Below are positions 21,588 to 30,837 of a stretch of 64,000 bases of DNA, piece by piece. The notes below the pieces were generated by a model that saw only the letters and a program-made list of their open reading frames with translations, was not told where the DNA came from and did no database searches. The stretch is from Mesorhizobium sp. YC-39. Lineage in GTDB: Bacteria > Pseudomonadota > Alphaproteobacteria > Rhizobiales > Rhizobiaceae. Location of the stretch: NCBI RefSeq assembly GCF_025753795.1, contig NZ_JAOWPS010000001.1, forward strand, positions 1,054,001 to 1,118,000, in the 5' to 3' direction. Made by a program: the position numbers and the translations under genes. Numbering within the stretch: the first letter of the stretch is position 1; every line of letters starts with the position of its first letter.

Positions 21588-22601
21588 ATGTCCGCCGAGC
21601 CGCTGAAGACGCTGTTCCATCCGTTCGAGGCCGAGGCTATTGCCTTGCCGCGAAAGGGCGAGCGCGTGCTCTTTCTAGGTGCGGAACCCGGTTTTCGCCT
21701 ACCCCAGGGCTTCGACGCCGCGCTTCACTTGGTGCAAGGCTTCCGGCCGCATTTTCGCGTCTTGCAGGCGTCGGGTTTCAGCGTCACCCCGCAAGCCGAA
21801 GGCAGCGGATTTGACATGGCGCTGATCCTTGCCGGCCGTCATCGAGGACAAAACGAATTGCGCATCGCCGAGGCGCTGGAACGCGTGGCATCAGGCGGAT
21901 TGATCGTCGTTGCCGGTGGCAAGGAGGACGGCATTGCCAGCCTGCGCAAGCGCATCGACGAACTGATACCGCTCGACGGCCATCTGCCAAAACACCACGG
22001 CATCGCCTTCTGGCTTCGCCGGCCGGCTGATACCGGGGCCGCGGCAGGGCTTCGCGCCGCCAATCCAGCCCTTCTGGTCGAGGGCCGTTTCCACACTGCA
22101 CCAGGCATGTTCTCTTTCGACAAGGTCGATGCGGGTTCGAAACTCCTGGTGGAGAATCTGCCCAACGACCTGCGCGGCAACGTTGCCGATTTCTGCGCCG
22201 GCTGGGGCTATATGGCAGCCGAGGTGGCGGCACGCTCGCCAGGCATATCGGAGCTCGACCTTTACGAGGCGGACTTCGCCTCGCTCGAAGCGGCAAAGCG
22301 CAATGTCGGCGGCACAACGGCAAATCCGCGTTTCTTCTGGCTGGATCTTCTCAGCGAAGCGGTTGAGCGCCGCTACGACGCAATTGTCATGAATCCGCCC
22401 TTTCACCGCAGCCGGGCGACTGAGCCGGAGATCGGCGCCGGCATGATCCGCGCGGCGGCGAAGGCGCTGAAACCGGGCGGGCGGCTGTTCATGGTGGCAA
22501 ACCGTCAACTTCCCTACGAGCCGGTGTTGGCGGCCGCCTTCTCAAGTCACGCCGAGACCGCCCGCGACGGCATGTTCAAGATCTTCGCCGCGCGCCGCTA
22601 G
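21588..22601 (+). CDS. RsmC-like class I SAM-dependent methyltransferase
   Basis: A 337-aa protein with the duplicated architecture of RsmC/RsmD-type rRNA guanine-N2 methyltransferases: a degenerate N-terminal half (~1-150) and a catalytic C-terminal half. The SAM motif is ADFCAGWGYMAAEV and the catalytic motif is NPPFH (AIVMNPPFHRSR). By family the likely product is m2G in 16S rRNA (G1207 in E. coli), but other NPPF enzymes share this layout. Separated from pnp by a terminator, so probably has its own promoter within the terminator-ATG gap, or relies on read-through. Confidence 0.85.
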   Translation: MSAEPLKTLFHPFEAEAIALPRKGERVLFLGAEPGFRLPQGFDAALHLVQGFRPHFRVLQASGFSVTPQAEGSGFDMALILAGRHRGQNELRIAEALERVASGGLIVVAGGKEDGIASLRKRIDELIPLDGHLPKHHGIAFWLRRPADTGAAAGLRAANPALLVEGRFHTAPGMFSFDKVDAGSKLLVENLPNDLRGNVADFCAGWGYMAAEVAARSPGISELDLYEADFASLEAAKRNVGGTTANPRFFWLDLLSEAVERRYDAIVMNPPFHRSRATEPEIGAGMIRAAAKALKPGGRLFMVANRQLPYEPVLAAAFSSHAETARDGMFKIFAARR

Positions 22602-22648
22602 CGCTTGTCGCGCAAAAGCATTGGGAGTGAGCGGCTGAGGGATACCAG

Positions 22649-24193
22649 TCAGTGCAGGTTGGCGACGCGCCGTTCGCGGGTCCCGTGGATCGTAAGCGCT
22701 TCGCCAAGCTCGAGTGGCGCGGGCCGGCCGTACAGAAAGCCTTGCACCACTTCGCAGCCGGCCGCGCGAAGCAGCGTCGCCTGGTTTTCGGTCTCGACGC
22801 CTTCGGCGATGATGCTGACGCCAAGCGCCCGCGAGAGCCCGACAATGGTCGAAACCACCGCCCCAGAGCTAGAATCGGTGTCGATGCGGCTGACGAAGGA
22901 GCGGTCGATCTTCAGCTTGCCGAACGAGAAATCGATCAGATAGCTGAGATTGGAATAGCCGGTGCCGAAATCGTCGACGGCGACTGAGATGCCCATGTCG
23001 GCAAGCTGCCGCAGTATGGCGGCGGCGCGGTCGCGGTCCTGCATCATCGCCGTCTCGGTGACTTCCAGCTCCAGCCGCGACGGCCTGATGCCGGTGCTCG
23101 CCATCGTGTCACGCACGATGCCGACGAAATCCTTGGTCATGAACTGGACCGGCGAGATGTTGACGGCAACAAAACAGTCCTCGGGCAGATGGCGGGCATC
23201 GCTGCAGGCCTTGCGCAGCACCCATTCGCCGATCGGGCCGATCATGCCGGTTTCCTCGGCGATCGGAATGAACTCCATGGGTGGGATCATGCCGCGTTCG
23301 GGATGCCGCCAGCGGATCAGCGCCTCGTAGCCGACGATACGGCCGCTCGGAAGGTCGAGTTGCGGCTGGTAGTGGAGATCGAAATCGCCGCGGTCGAAGG
23401 CGATGTGCAATTCCGATTCGACCCACTGGCGATAATCCGCGACCTGGCTCATGTCGGAATGGAAGACCGACCAATTGCCTACCCCGCTGGCGCGCGCATT
23501 CTGCAGCGCCAGATTGGAACGGCGCAGGACGAGCACGGGATCGACGCCATCCTTCGGCATTGCCACGATGCCCACAGACAGGCTGACCGATTGCAGGTGG
23601 GAACTGAGCTGGTAGGGCTCCATCATCTTCTCGATGAGCTTCTCGACGGCGCTTTCCAGCGGCCCTTCTATCTCCCGATCGGTGATGAGCACGGCGAACT
23701 CGCCGGCGCCGATGCGCCCGATCACCGCGCCCTCCGGCATTGCTGCCTTCAGCCGGCTGGTGAAGGCGACGATCAGCTCGTCGCCCTGGCTGTAGCCGAT
23801 CGCGTCGTTGATCTGCTTGAAACGGTCGATATCGATGTCGATGAGAAACACCGGTTCGCCGGTCTTCATCGTTGCGGATGCGGCATCGGCAATCCTGCCG
23901 ACCATTGCCGGGCGCGCCAGCAGGCCGGTCAGCTTGTCGAAATGGGTTTCCTTGAAGACATAGTCCGCCGATTCATCGACGCCGGCAAAGAAGGACAGCG
24001 CCGCTCCCGCCGAAGCGAGCGCGCAAAGGGCCGCTATGATGGCGATCATTGTTCCGGTCTGCATGGAGGCAAGGCCGTCGCCGAAACCGAATCTGAGGCC
24101 CCACAGCCCGAGGATGAAACTGCCGATGCCCGAGCTGGCAATAGTGAGCAATCGGAATATCGGTGTTCGCGTCGGATTGCTGGCAGCAGCCAT
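22649..24193 (-). CDS. Membrane c-di-GMP protein: degenerate GGDEF + EAL phosphodiesterase
   Basis: 514 aa with two N-terminal membrane helices (~13-35 and ~45-70), a GGDEF domain (~85-240) and an EAL domain (~255-505). The GGDEF signature reads GAGEF (in GRIGAGEFAVL), so cyclase activity is unlikely. The EAL domain keeps its catalytic residues: YEALIRWRHP, VNISPVQF, EVTETAM, DDFGTGYSNL, KIDRSFV and EGVETENQ. It should be an inner-membrane c-di-GMP phosphodiesterase, possibly with GTP or ligand control through the GGDEF part. It converges with the RsmC-like gene. No partner adjacent. Confidence 0.88.
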   Translation of the reverse strand: MAAASNPTRTPIFRLLTIASSGIGSFILGLWGLRFGFGDGLASMQTGTMIAIIAALCALASAGAALSFFAGVDESADYVFKETHFDKLTGLLARPAMVGRIADAASATMKTGEPVFLIDIDIDRFKQINDAIGYSQGDELIVAFTSRLKAAMPEGAVIGRIGAGEFAVLITDREIEGPLESAVEKLIEKMMEPYQLSSHLQSVSLSVGIVAMPKDGVDPVLVLRRSNLALQNARASGVGNWSVFHSDMSQVADYRQWVESELHIAFDRGDFDLHYQPQLDLPSGRIVGYEALIRWRHPERGMIPPMEFIPIAEETGMIGPIGEWVLRKACSDARHLPEDCFVAVNISPVQFMTKDFVGIVRDTMASTGIRPSRLELEVTETAMMQDRDRAAAILRQLADMGISVAVDDFGTGYSNLSYLIDFSFGKLKIDRSFVSRIDTDSSSGAVVSTIVGLSRALGVSIIAEGVETENQATLLRAAGCEVVQGFLYGRPAPLELGEALTIHGTRERRVANLH

Positions 24194-24277
24194 TACAAAG
24201 TCCCCAGTAACGGGGCCTTCTAGCGGACATATCCTTAAAATTAGTTGCGGCGAATATTAATATTTTTACTGGACCGG

Positions 24278-25090
24278 CTAGTCCCTGCCGCCGTCGGTCT
24301 GCTTCAACTCGTCGAGCGTCGGCATGGATACGATGTGATAGCCGGAATCGACATAGTGGATTTCGCCGGTGACACCCGACGACAGATCGGACAAGAGGTA
24401 GAGCGCCGAACCGCCGACCTCGTCGATGGTCACAGTGCGGCGCAGCGGCGAGTTGCGCTGCTGGTAGGAAAACATATGGCGTGCATCGGAAATCCCGGCG
24501 CCGGCCAGTGTCCGCACCGGTCCCGCCGATATGCCGTTCACCCTGATGCCGCGCGGACCGTAGTCATTGGCGAGATAGCGGACGCTGGCTTCCAGCCCGG
24601 CCTTGGCGACGCCCATCACGTTGTAGTTCGGCATGACGCGAACGGAGCCCGCATAGGTCAGCGTGATCATCGAGCCGCTGTCCCCCATCAGTCTGGCGGC
24701 GTGACGGGCGATCTCGGTGAAGGAGTAGCAGGAGATGACCATGGTGCGGACGAAATTGTCGCGGCTGGTGTCGGCGTAAAGACCCTTCAGTTCATTCTTG
24801 TCGGAAAAGCCGATGGCATGGACGACGAAGTCCAGCCCACCCCAAGCCTTGCCCAAAGTCTCGAAGGTGGCGCTGACTGATGCGCTGTCCTCGACATCGC
24901 AAGGCACCACCAGCGATGTACCAAGCCTGTCGGCGAGCGGCTTGACCCGGCGCCCGAACGCTTCACCCTGATAGGTGAAGGCGAGTTCCGCCCCATGTTC
25001 GGACAATTTCTTGGCGATGCCCCAGGCGATCGAATGATCGTTGGCGACACCCATGACAAGCCCGCGCTTGCCCTTCATCAATCCGTCCAT
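24278..25090 (-). CDS. fabI: Enoyl-[acyl-carrier-protein] reductase (NADH), FabI
   Basis: Short-chain dehydrogenase-type enoyl-ACP reductase for the last step of fatty acid elongation. The cofactor motif is GVANDHSIAWG near the N-terminus. The catalytic Tyr-x6-Lys pair is YNVMGVAK. 270 aa. Start ATG 25090. It lies 15 bp after fabB in the same direction, so fabA-fabB-fabI form an operon. Rhizobia often have two FabI copies; this operon-linked one is commonly labelled fabI2. Confidence 0.93.
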   Translation of the reverse strand: MDGLMKGKRGLVMGVANDHSIAWGIAKKLSEHGAELAFTYQGEAFGRRVKPLADRLGTSLVVPCDVEDSASVSATFETLGKAWGGLDFVVHAIGFSDKNELKGLYADTSRDNFVRTMVISCYSFTEIARHAARLMGDSGSMITLTYAGSVRVMPNYNVMGVAKAGLEASVRYLANDYGPRGIRVNGISAGPVRTLAGAGISDARHMFSYQQRNSPLRRTVTIDEVGGSALYLLSDLSSGVTGEIHYVDSGYHIVSMPTLDELKQTDGGRD

Positions 25091-25105
25091 GGCCGGAAAA
25101 ATCCC

Positions 25106-26326
25106 TTATGCGGAATAGCGCTGGAAAACCAGCGTTGCGTTGGTGCCACCGAAACCGAACGAATTGGACAAAACAGTGTCGATCCTGGCGTTATCGATGC
25201 GCTTTCGCACGATCGGCATGCCCTCGAATTCCGGATCGAGGTTCTCGATATGGGCGCTTTCGCCAATGAAGCCGCCTTGCATCATCAGGATCGAATAGAT
25301 CGATTCCTGCACGCCGGCCGCACCCAGCGAATGACCGGTCAGCGATTTCGTCGAGGTGATGAAAGGCATCTTCTCGCCGAACACTTCGCGGATCGCGCCC
25401 ATTTCCTTGGAATCGCCGACCGGCGTCGAGGTACCGTGCGTGTTGATGTAGTCGATCGGCGAAGAAACGGTCGCCAGCGCCTGCCGCATGCAGCGCACCG
25501 CACCTTCGCCCGAAGGCGCCACCATGTCGTGGCCGTCGGAGGTCGCGCCATAGCCGACGATCTCGGCATAGATCTTGGCACCGCGCGCCTTGGCATGCTC
25601 GAGCTCTTCCAGAACCAGCACGCCGGCGCCGCCGGCAATGACGAAACCGTCGCGATCGACGTCGTAGGCGCGGGACGCGACCGATGCCCTGTCGTTGTAT
25701 TTCGACGACATGGCGCCCATCGCGTCGAACAGGTCCGACATCGTCCAGTCGAGATCCTCATGGCCGCCAGCGAAGACCATGTCCTGCTTGCCCCACTGGA
25801 TCAGCTCGTAGCCATTGCCGATGCAATGGGCCGAAGTTGAGCAGGCTGAGGAGATCGAATAGTTGACGCCGTGGATCTTGAACCAGGTGGCAAGCGTCGC
25901 CGAGGCGGTTGAGGACATCGCCTTCGGCACGGCAAACGGACCGATGCGCTTGGGGCTGCCGTTCTTGAGGGTGGTTTCGGCCGCTTCGACGATAGTTCGG
26001 GTCGACGGTCCGCCCGATCCCATGACGATGCCGGTGCGCTCATTGGTGATGTCGTTCTCGCCAAGTCCTGCATCCGTGATCGCCTGATCCATGGCGACAT
26101 GGTTCCAGGCGGCACCTTGCGACAGGAACCGCATTGCCCGGCGGTCGATCATGGCTGAGGGGTCGAGCGTCGGCGCCCCCCATACCTGGCAGCGGAAGCC
26201 GTGTTCGGCGAAGGAATCGGAGAAGCTGATGCCGGATTTGGCATCGTGGAGCGAGGTCTGCACCTCGTTGGCATTGTTACCGATCGACGACACGATGCCG
26301 AGGCCTGTCACTACGACCCGTCTCAT
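25106..26326 (-). CDS. fabB: 3-oxoacyl-[acyl-carrier-protein] synthase I, FabB
   Basis: Condensing enzyme that elongates the cis-3-decenoyl-ACP made by FabA, needed for unsaturated fatty acids. The Cys-His-His triad is visible: [23 protein letters not shown] and [10 protein letters not shown]. Start at ATG 26326 ([14 protein letters not shown], 406 aa) with GGAGC just upstream; the frame is open a further 33 codons but without family character. Downstream of fabA by 31 bp. Confidence 0.96.
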   Translation of the reverse strand: MRRVVVTGLGIVSSIGNNANEVQTSLHDAKSGISFSDSFAEHGFRCQVWGAPTLDPSAMIDRRAMRFLSQGAAWNHVAMDQAITDAGLGENDITNERTGIVMGSGGPSTRTIVEAAETTLKNGSPKRIGPFAVPKAMSSTASATLATWFKIHGVNYSISSACSTSAHCIGNGYELIQWGKQDMVFAGGHEDLDWTMSDLFDAMGAMSSKYNDRASVASRAYDVDRDGFVIAGGAGVLVLEELEHAKARGAKIYAEIVGYGATSDGHDMVAPSGEGAVRCMRQALATVSSPIDYINTHGTSTPVGDSKEMGAIREVFGEKMPFITSTKSLTGHSLGAAGVQESIYSILMMQGGFIGESAHIENLDPEFEGMPIVRKRIDNARIDTVLSNSFGFGGTNATLVFQRYSA

Positions 26327-26357
26327 GGGCTGCTCCTTCCAGAGTGTCTGGTGACGA

Positions 26358-26876
26358 TCAGGCGACCGCCGATTGCTTTGACAGACCCACCTTGAGGTCT
26401 GTTGCCGCGTATATGGGCTCGCCATCCGCTTTCAGCCAGCCATCGGCGATGCCAAGCACCAGCCGCCCGCGCATCACGCGCTTGAAGTCAACGCCATACT
26501 CCACCTTCTTGACCGACGGCGTCACCATGCCTTTGAACCTCACCTCGCCGGTCGACAGCGCCATTCCCTTGCCCGGCTCGCCGAGCCAGCCGAGGTAGAA
26601 ACCTGTCAATTGCCACATAGCGTCGAGCCCGAGGCACCCCGGCATGATCGGATTGCCGATGAAATGACAGGCGAAGAACCACAGGTCCGGCTTGATGTCG
26701 AATTCGGCGCGAATGAAACCCTTGTCGAAGGCACCGCCCGTCTCGCTGATCTCGGTGATGCGGTCGAACATCAGCATCGGCGGATAAGGGAGCTGGGCGT
26801 TTCCTGCTCCGAACAGCTCGCCGCGGGCGCAGGCAAGCAATTCCTCGTATTCGTAGCTGGATTTCGAACCCGCCAT
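26358..26876 (-). CDS. fabA: 3-hydroxydecanoyl-[acyl-carrier-protein] dehydratase, FabA
   Basis: Dehydratase/isomerase that introduces the cis double bond in anaerobic-type unsaturated fatty acid synthesis. The active-site His and Asp are in [21 protein letters not shown]. 172 aa. Start ATG 26876 with GGGGA seven bases upstream (a TTG one codon earlier is possible). First gene of fabA-fabB-fabI, divergent from irr across a 241-bp gap that must hold both promoters. Confidence 0.96.
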   Translation of the reverse strand: MAGSKSSYEYEELLACARGELFGAGNAQLPYPPMLMFDRITEISETGGAFDKGFIRAEFDIKPDLWFFACHFIGNPIMPGCLGLDAMWQLTGFYLGWLGEPGKGMALSTGEVRFKGMVTPSVKKVEYGVDFKRVMRGRLVLGIADGWLKADGEPIYAATDLKVGLSKQSAVA

Positions 26877-27117
26877 CAATCGTCCCCGTAATCATTCCGG
26901 GCGGTAGGGCGCCCTTGTCGTTGGTTTCCTAACACAATCTGTTTCAGGCCGGAAACCGGCGTTTGCGCTTAACCTGCCCGTCTGCCCGGGTCAATGCGCG
27001 CTATTGATCGTATTCGGCCGACAGAATATATGTCAGGAGGTGTCCAGTTTCGGCTGATATTGGTTTTTTGCCATGCTGGGCATGTCTTGGGGCGGAACTG
27101 TGAGCTTCGACGAATAG

Positions 27118-27549
27118 ATGGATCTGGGCTGCCGGAAGGAAAATGTCGCTGTGGACAAGCGGGTTCGCGAAGCCGGCCTGAGGCCGACGCGCCAGCGCAT
27201 CGCGTTGGCCGATCTGCTTTTTGCCAAGGGCGACCGCCATCTGTCGGCGGAGGAACTGCACGAGGAGGCGATCGCTGCTGGCGTACCGGTGTCGCTGGCC
27301 ACCGTCTACAACGCCCTTCATCAATTCACCCAGGCGGGCCTCCTGCGCATCCTGGCCGTCGAAGGCTCAAAGACCTATTTCGACACCAACACCTCCGACC
27401 ACCATCATTTCTACATCGAAGGCGAAAACAGGATTTTCGACATCGCCAGCGGTCCCGTCACGGTTTCCAACCTGCCGGAGCCGCCGGAAGGCATGGAGAT
27501 CGCCAATGTCGACATCGTGGTGAGGCTGCGCCCCAAACGCTGTGATTGA
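27118..27549 (+). CDS. irr: Iron response regulator Irr (Fur family)
   Basis: Haem-responsive Fur-family regulator that controls haem synthesis and iron genes in Rhizobiales under low iron. Winged helix: GLRPTRQRIALADLLF through VSLATVYNALHQFTQAGLL. The Irr-specific triple histidine is present (TSDHHHFYIEGE), corresponding to the second haem site. The N-terminal CP-type haem regulatory motif of Bradyrhizobium Irr is absent, as in Rhizobium and Brucella. Start uncertain: ATG 27118 has no good ribosome-binding site, and GTG at 27151 is possible. Divergent from fabA, an arrangement I associate with this order. Confidence 0.93.
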   Translation: MDLGCRKENVAVDKRVREAGLRPTRQRIALADLLFAKGDRHLSAEELHEEAIAAGVPVSLATVYNALHQFTQAGLLRILAVEGSKTYFDTNTSDHHHFYIEGENRIFDIASGPVTVSNLPEPPEGMEIANVDIVVRLRPKRCD

Positions 27550-27629
27550 CCGGCGTTCCAGCGCTGAGTGGCATTTGCTTCGCTGGCCTTGTTCGTTCGC
27601 TGGCCGTCGAAAGAGATCGTGGCCAGAGG

Positions 27630-28187
27630 TCAGTTCTTGACCCGCTCGCCCGGATAGGCGCCCCAGACGAGCGACTGGGCGAGCCAGCCGGTGTGGCCGT
27701 CGAAGGTCATCTCGCACCACTGGCCGTCGCAGGACTTGATCGTGCCCATCACGCCGGGCTCGACGATGGCGACGACGCTGGCATTCTTGTCCGGATCGTC
27801 AAGAAGATTGATTCGGCCACCCTTGCCGCGCTGCCAGGGCGCCACGATCGCCGTGCGGCGGCCCGAAAGCAGTGACTGGTTGATCCAGCCCTCCGAGCCG
27901 TCGGCGTCGCGCACGCGACGCCAGGTGTCGAATTCCTGGATGATTTCCATCGGCAGGCCGGGCTTCATGTACATCCAGTCGACGGAGTAGTTGACGCCTG
28001 GTCCGACGCGGGAGTTGACGCGGCCGGATTTCAAGCTGACGAAGCGCGGCAGCGGCAGGCCGCTCGGCCCGAGCGTGATCGTCTGTGCGGGTGCCGCCGC
28101 GCTTTGCGCCACCGCAATAGGGGCGTAAAGCAGAGCGCCGAGAAATGCTGCGCAAATGGTCAGGCGGAGCGACGCGAAACCAGACAC
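27630..28187 (-). CDS. Periplasmic SH3-domain protein
   Basis: 185-aa exported protein with a signal peptide (ICAAFLGALLYAPIAVA, cleavage near AVAQ-S). It has two bacterial SH3 domains: SGRVNSRVGPGVNYSVDWM through GWINQSLLSG, and INLLDDPDKNASVVAIVEPG through GWLAQSLVWG. Such proteins usually bind peptidoglycan or envelope partners; no catalytic domain is present. It converges with irr and diverges from the dehydrogenase gene. Confidence 0.85.
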   Translation of the reverse strand: MSGFASLRLTICAAFLGALLYAPIAVAQSAAAPAQTITLGPSGLPLPRFVSLKSGRVNSRVGPGVNYSVDWMYMKPGLPMEIIQEFDTWRRVRDADGSEGWINQSLLSGRRTAIVAPWQRGKGGRINLLDDPDKNASVVAIVEPGVMGTIKSCDGQWCEMTFDGHTGWLAQSLVWGAYPGERVKN

Positions 28188-28345
28188 TTTCGTTCCTTTC
28201 GGCGCTCGCCCATCGGCCCCGGCGCCCCTTTTTCTTTGTCTTCGGCGGCACCGCTTGTTACATGGATGACCGGCGCCGTGATCGGTTCTCAGTTTCGCCG
28301 GTCTTGGTTAAAGAGGTCTCAACGAGATCGGGATTCGAGGGAACA

Positions 28346-29347
28346 ATGGCAGGCAAAAAGAAGCCTCTCGTGGTCATAACGCGCAAACTGCCCGACCCGG
28401 TCGAGACCCGTATGCGTGAGCTGTTCGACGCCCGGCTGAATGTCGAGGACAGGCCGATGACGCAGCCGGAACTGGTCGCGGCGGTCAAGGAAGCCGACGT
28501 TCTGGTGCCCACCATAACCGACCATATCGATGCGGCGCTGATCGCCCAGGCCGGCGAGAACCTTAAGCTGATCGCCAATTTCGGCAATGGCGTCGACAAG
28601 ATCGACGTGGCGGCGGCGGCCAAGAAGGGCATCACCGTCACCAATACGCCGAACGTGCTGACCGAGGATACGGCCGACATGACGATGGCGTTGATGCTGG
28701 CGGTGCCGCGGCGGCTGGCGGAAGGCGCCAATGTGCTGACCGGCGACAAGAAATGGGCCGGCTGGTCTCCGACCTGGATGCTGGGCAGGCGTATCTGGGG
28801 CAAACGCCTCGGCATTCTCGGCATGGGCCGTATCGGCACCGCGGTTGCCAGGCGAGCCAAGGCTTTCGGTCTTTCGATCCACTACCACAACCGTCATCGC
28901 GTACTGCCGGCGGTCGAGGACGAGTTGGAGGCGACCTACTGGGAAAGCCTTGACCAGATGCTTGCCCGCATGGATATCATTTCGGTCAACTGTCCATCGA
29001 CGCCGGCAACCTTCCACCTGCTTTCGGCGCGGCGGCTGGCGCTTATGCAACCGACCGCTTACATCGTCAACACAGCGCGCGGCGACATCATCGACGAGGA
29101 CTCTTTGGTCAAGCTGATCCAGGATGGCAAGATCGCCGGTGCCGGCCTCGATGTCTATGAGCATGAGCCGGCGCTGAACTCGAAATTGCTGAAGCTCGCC
29201 GCCAAGGGCAAGGTCGTGCTTTTGCCACATATGGGCTCGGCCACGCTCGAGGGCCGCATCGACATGGGCGAGAAGGTCATCATCAACATCCGCGCTTTTT
29301 TTGATGGTCACCGTCCGCCGGACCGCGTGCTGCCGCTGCGGGCGTGA
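28346..29347 (+). CDS. D-2-hydroxyacid dehydrogenase (glyoxylate/hydroxypyruvate reductase-like)
   Basis: NAD(P)-dependent D-isomer hydroxyacid dehydrogenase, 333 aa. The cofactor site is GILGMGRIG. Catalytic Arg is in VNTARGDIIDE, Glu in DVYEHEP and His in LLPHMGSAT. By overall similarity closest to glyoxylate/D-glycerate dehydrogenases, but substrate cannot be fixed from sequence. Start ATG 28346, preceded by GAGGGAACA; the frame is open upstream into the SH3 gene's promoter region and was trimmed. Single gene. Confidence 0.9.
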   Translation: MAGKKKPLVVITRKLPDPVETRMRELFDARLNVEDRPMTQPELVAAVKEADVLVPTITDHIDAALIAQAGENLKLIANFGNGVDKIDVAAAAKKGITVTNTPNVLTEDTADMTMALMLAVPRRLAEGANVLTGDKKWAGWSPTWMLGRRIWGKRLGILGMGRIGTAVARRAKAFGLSIHYHNRHRVLPAVEDELEATYWESLDQMLARMDIISVNCPSTPATFHLLSARRLALMQPTAYIVNTARGDIIDEDSLVKLIQDGKIAGAGLDVYEHEPALNSKLLKLAAKGKVVLLPHMGSATLEGRIDMGEKVIINIRAFFDGHRPPDRVLPLRA

Positions 29348-29391
29348 CCGGCCATCGCAGCGATCGACTTGCACCTTATGTCGATGCAAGC

Positions 29392-29880
29392 TTACGAAAG
29401 CTCCTTGCGCATGGTGATCGAGGTTGCCCGTTTGTAGCCCTCATGCGCCGTCCGTTGCGTTTCGCGAAAGCCGAGGCGGGCGAAGGCCGCGTGATTTCCA
29501 GTCAGTTCGATCCTCGTCTGCAATTCGATCGCGCACTTGCCGCGCTTGCGGGCAAGCGCCTCGACAGCCTGCATCAGCCGCCTGCCGATGCCTTGACCCT
29601 GAAGGTCCGGCTCGACAGCAAGTTTTCCGACATAGAAGTCGTCAGTCCGCTCCAGGACGAACACACAGCCGATGATCCTGCCGCCCTTCAGCGCCGCGAA
29701 GACTGTCTCCCGCCCGGCCTTGTCCTGGAGATTGTCGACGGTGAGCCGATGCGCCGAGGATGGCGGATCGATGACGCCGTCCATCGCGGCGAACGCACGC
29801 ATAACAAGCGCCAGCACCTCGTCCCAACGGTCGCAATCGGCCGCAAGCTGCGTGATGGACACGCTTACGGTTCGCTCCAC
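29392..29880 (-). CDS. GNAT family N-acetyltransferase
   Basis: 162-aa acetyltransferase with the acetyl-CoA-binding motif VEPDLQGQGIGRRLM and the upstream strand DDFYVGKLA. The acceptor is unknown. The chosen start is GTG 29880 (VERTVSVSITQL), four bases after the stop of the MoeB-like gene; GTG 29862 is an alternative. It is probably co-transcribed with that gene and, beyond it, not clearly with recF, since a repeat lies between. Confidence 0.8.
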   Translation of the reverse strand: MERTVSVSITQLAADCDRWDEVLALVMRAFAAMDGVIDPPSSAHRLTVDNLQDKAGRETVFAALKGGRIIGCVFVLERTDDFYVGKLAVEPDLQGQGIGRRLMQAVEALARKRGKCAIELQTRIELTGNHAAFARLGFRETQRTAHEGYKRATSITMRKELS

Positions 29881-29884
29881 GGGT

Positions 29885-30640
29885 CTAGTTCTTCTTGTAG
29901 CGGATCGTGTCGAAGCGCGCGGCCAGCGCATCATAGAGCAGCAGCCGGCCAACAAGCGGCTCGCCGATGCCGGCGATCAGCTTGATCGCCTCCATGGCTT
30001 GCAGTGTGCCCATAACACCGGTCAGCACGCCGAGCACGCCGGCGACGGCGCAGGACGGCACCAGTCCGGGCGGCGGTGCCTCGGGAAAGAGATCGCGATA
30101 GCTCGGATTCGGCTTACCGTCCGTGCCGGTCTCGAACGGTTTCAGCACCGTCACCGAGCCGTCGAAGCGGCCGACGGCGGCATGCACCAATGGCCGTTTT
30201 TCCGCCGCGCAGGCGTCGGCCACGGCATAACGTGTCTCGAAATTGTCGGAGCCGTCGACGACGACATCATAGCGGGCGACGAGGGCAGGAGCGTTGTCCG
30301 CCGTCAGCCTGAGATTATGCTCCTCCACGGCGACGTGGGGGTTGATGCGGGCGATCGCCGCCTTGGCGCTGCCGGTTTTCGCCATGCCGACTGTGTCGGT
30401 GCCGTGGATCACTTGCCTTTGCAGGTTTGACAGCGAGACAGTGTCATCGTCGACGATGCCGAGCGTGCCGACGCCGGCGGCCGCCAGATATTCGAGCACC
30501 GGCGCACCCAGCCCGCCGGCGCCGATGACCAGAACCCGCGCACGTTTCAACCTCTGCTGGCCGGCTCCGCCGATTTCGGGCAGCACGATGTGGCGGGCGT
30601 AGCGTTCAAGTTCTTGGTCGGTGAGGGCGGCTGTGGTCAT
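29885..30640 (-). CDS. HesA/MoeB/ThiF-family adenylyltransferase
   Basis: 251-aa E1-like enzyme that adenylates the C-terminus of a ubiquitin-like sulphur carrier (MoaD in molybdopterin synthesis, or ThiS). The nucleotide site is VIGAGGLGAPVLEYLAAAG; the Arg/Asn stretch SLSNLQRQVIHG and the PSCAVAGVLG segment are conserved. The zinc cysteines of E. coli MoeB are missing: the usual CYRCLFPE reads SYRDLFPE, and the C-terminal CxxC is absent. I recall the same pattern in other rhizobial copies. Likely MoeB by habit of annotation; ThiF is possible. Confidence 0.85.
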   Translation of the reverse strand: MTTAALTDQELERYARHIVLPEIGGAGQQRLKRARVLVIGAGGLGAPVLEYLAAAGVGTLGIVDDDTVSLSNLQRQVIHGTDTVGMAKTGSAKAAIARINPHVAVEEHNLRLTADNAPALVARYDVVVDGSDNFETRYAVADACAAEKRPLVHAAVGRFDGSVTVLKPFETGTDGKPNPSYRDLFPEAPPPGLVPSCAVAGVLGVLTGVMGTLQAMEAIKLIAGIGEPLVGRLLLYDALAARFDTIRYKKN

Positions 30641-30682
30641 CGCCGGACCATATAGTGAGGGAAAAATCTTGTCAGGGGGCTA

Positions 30683-30837
30683 ATGCATGTCGCCCATAGC
30701 GGTTGGGATAACGATATGCATGAACAAGATCTAATGCATGTCGCGCAAAAGTGCGCAGCGGCTTTGCGATAACGACATGCATAAAACAACAAGCTAAAGC
30801 GCGTCGCGTGAGGCCGGTCAAACGCGACGCGCTTTAG
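30683..30837 (+). repeat. Palindromic mosaic repeat, copy 1 (A-like, A, B)
   Basis: A short A-like palindrome (30683-30721) is followed by a full A palindrome (30734-30782, ATGCATGTCG...CGACATGCAT), an 11-nt spacer and the B palindrome (30794-30837). B has perfect 16-bp arms CTAAAGCGCGTCGCGT / ACGCGACGCGCTTTAG. B overlaps the recF stop codon. The same A-spacer-B unit recurs at 32005-32108 and, inverted, at 36301-36420 and 37239-37343. Confidence 0.9.

Noticed and set aside
29344..29985. Plus-strand frame opposite the GNAT gene (213 codons)
   Set aside because: Mirror of a recognised acetyltransferase, without domain features.
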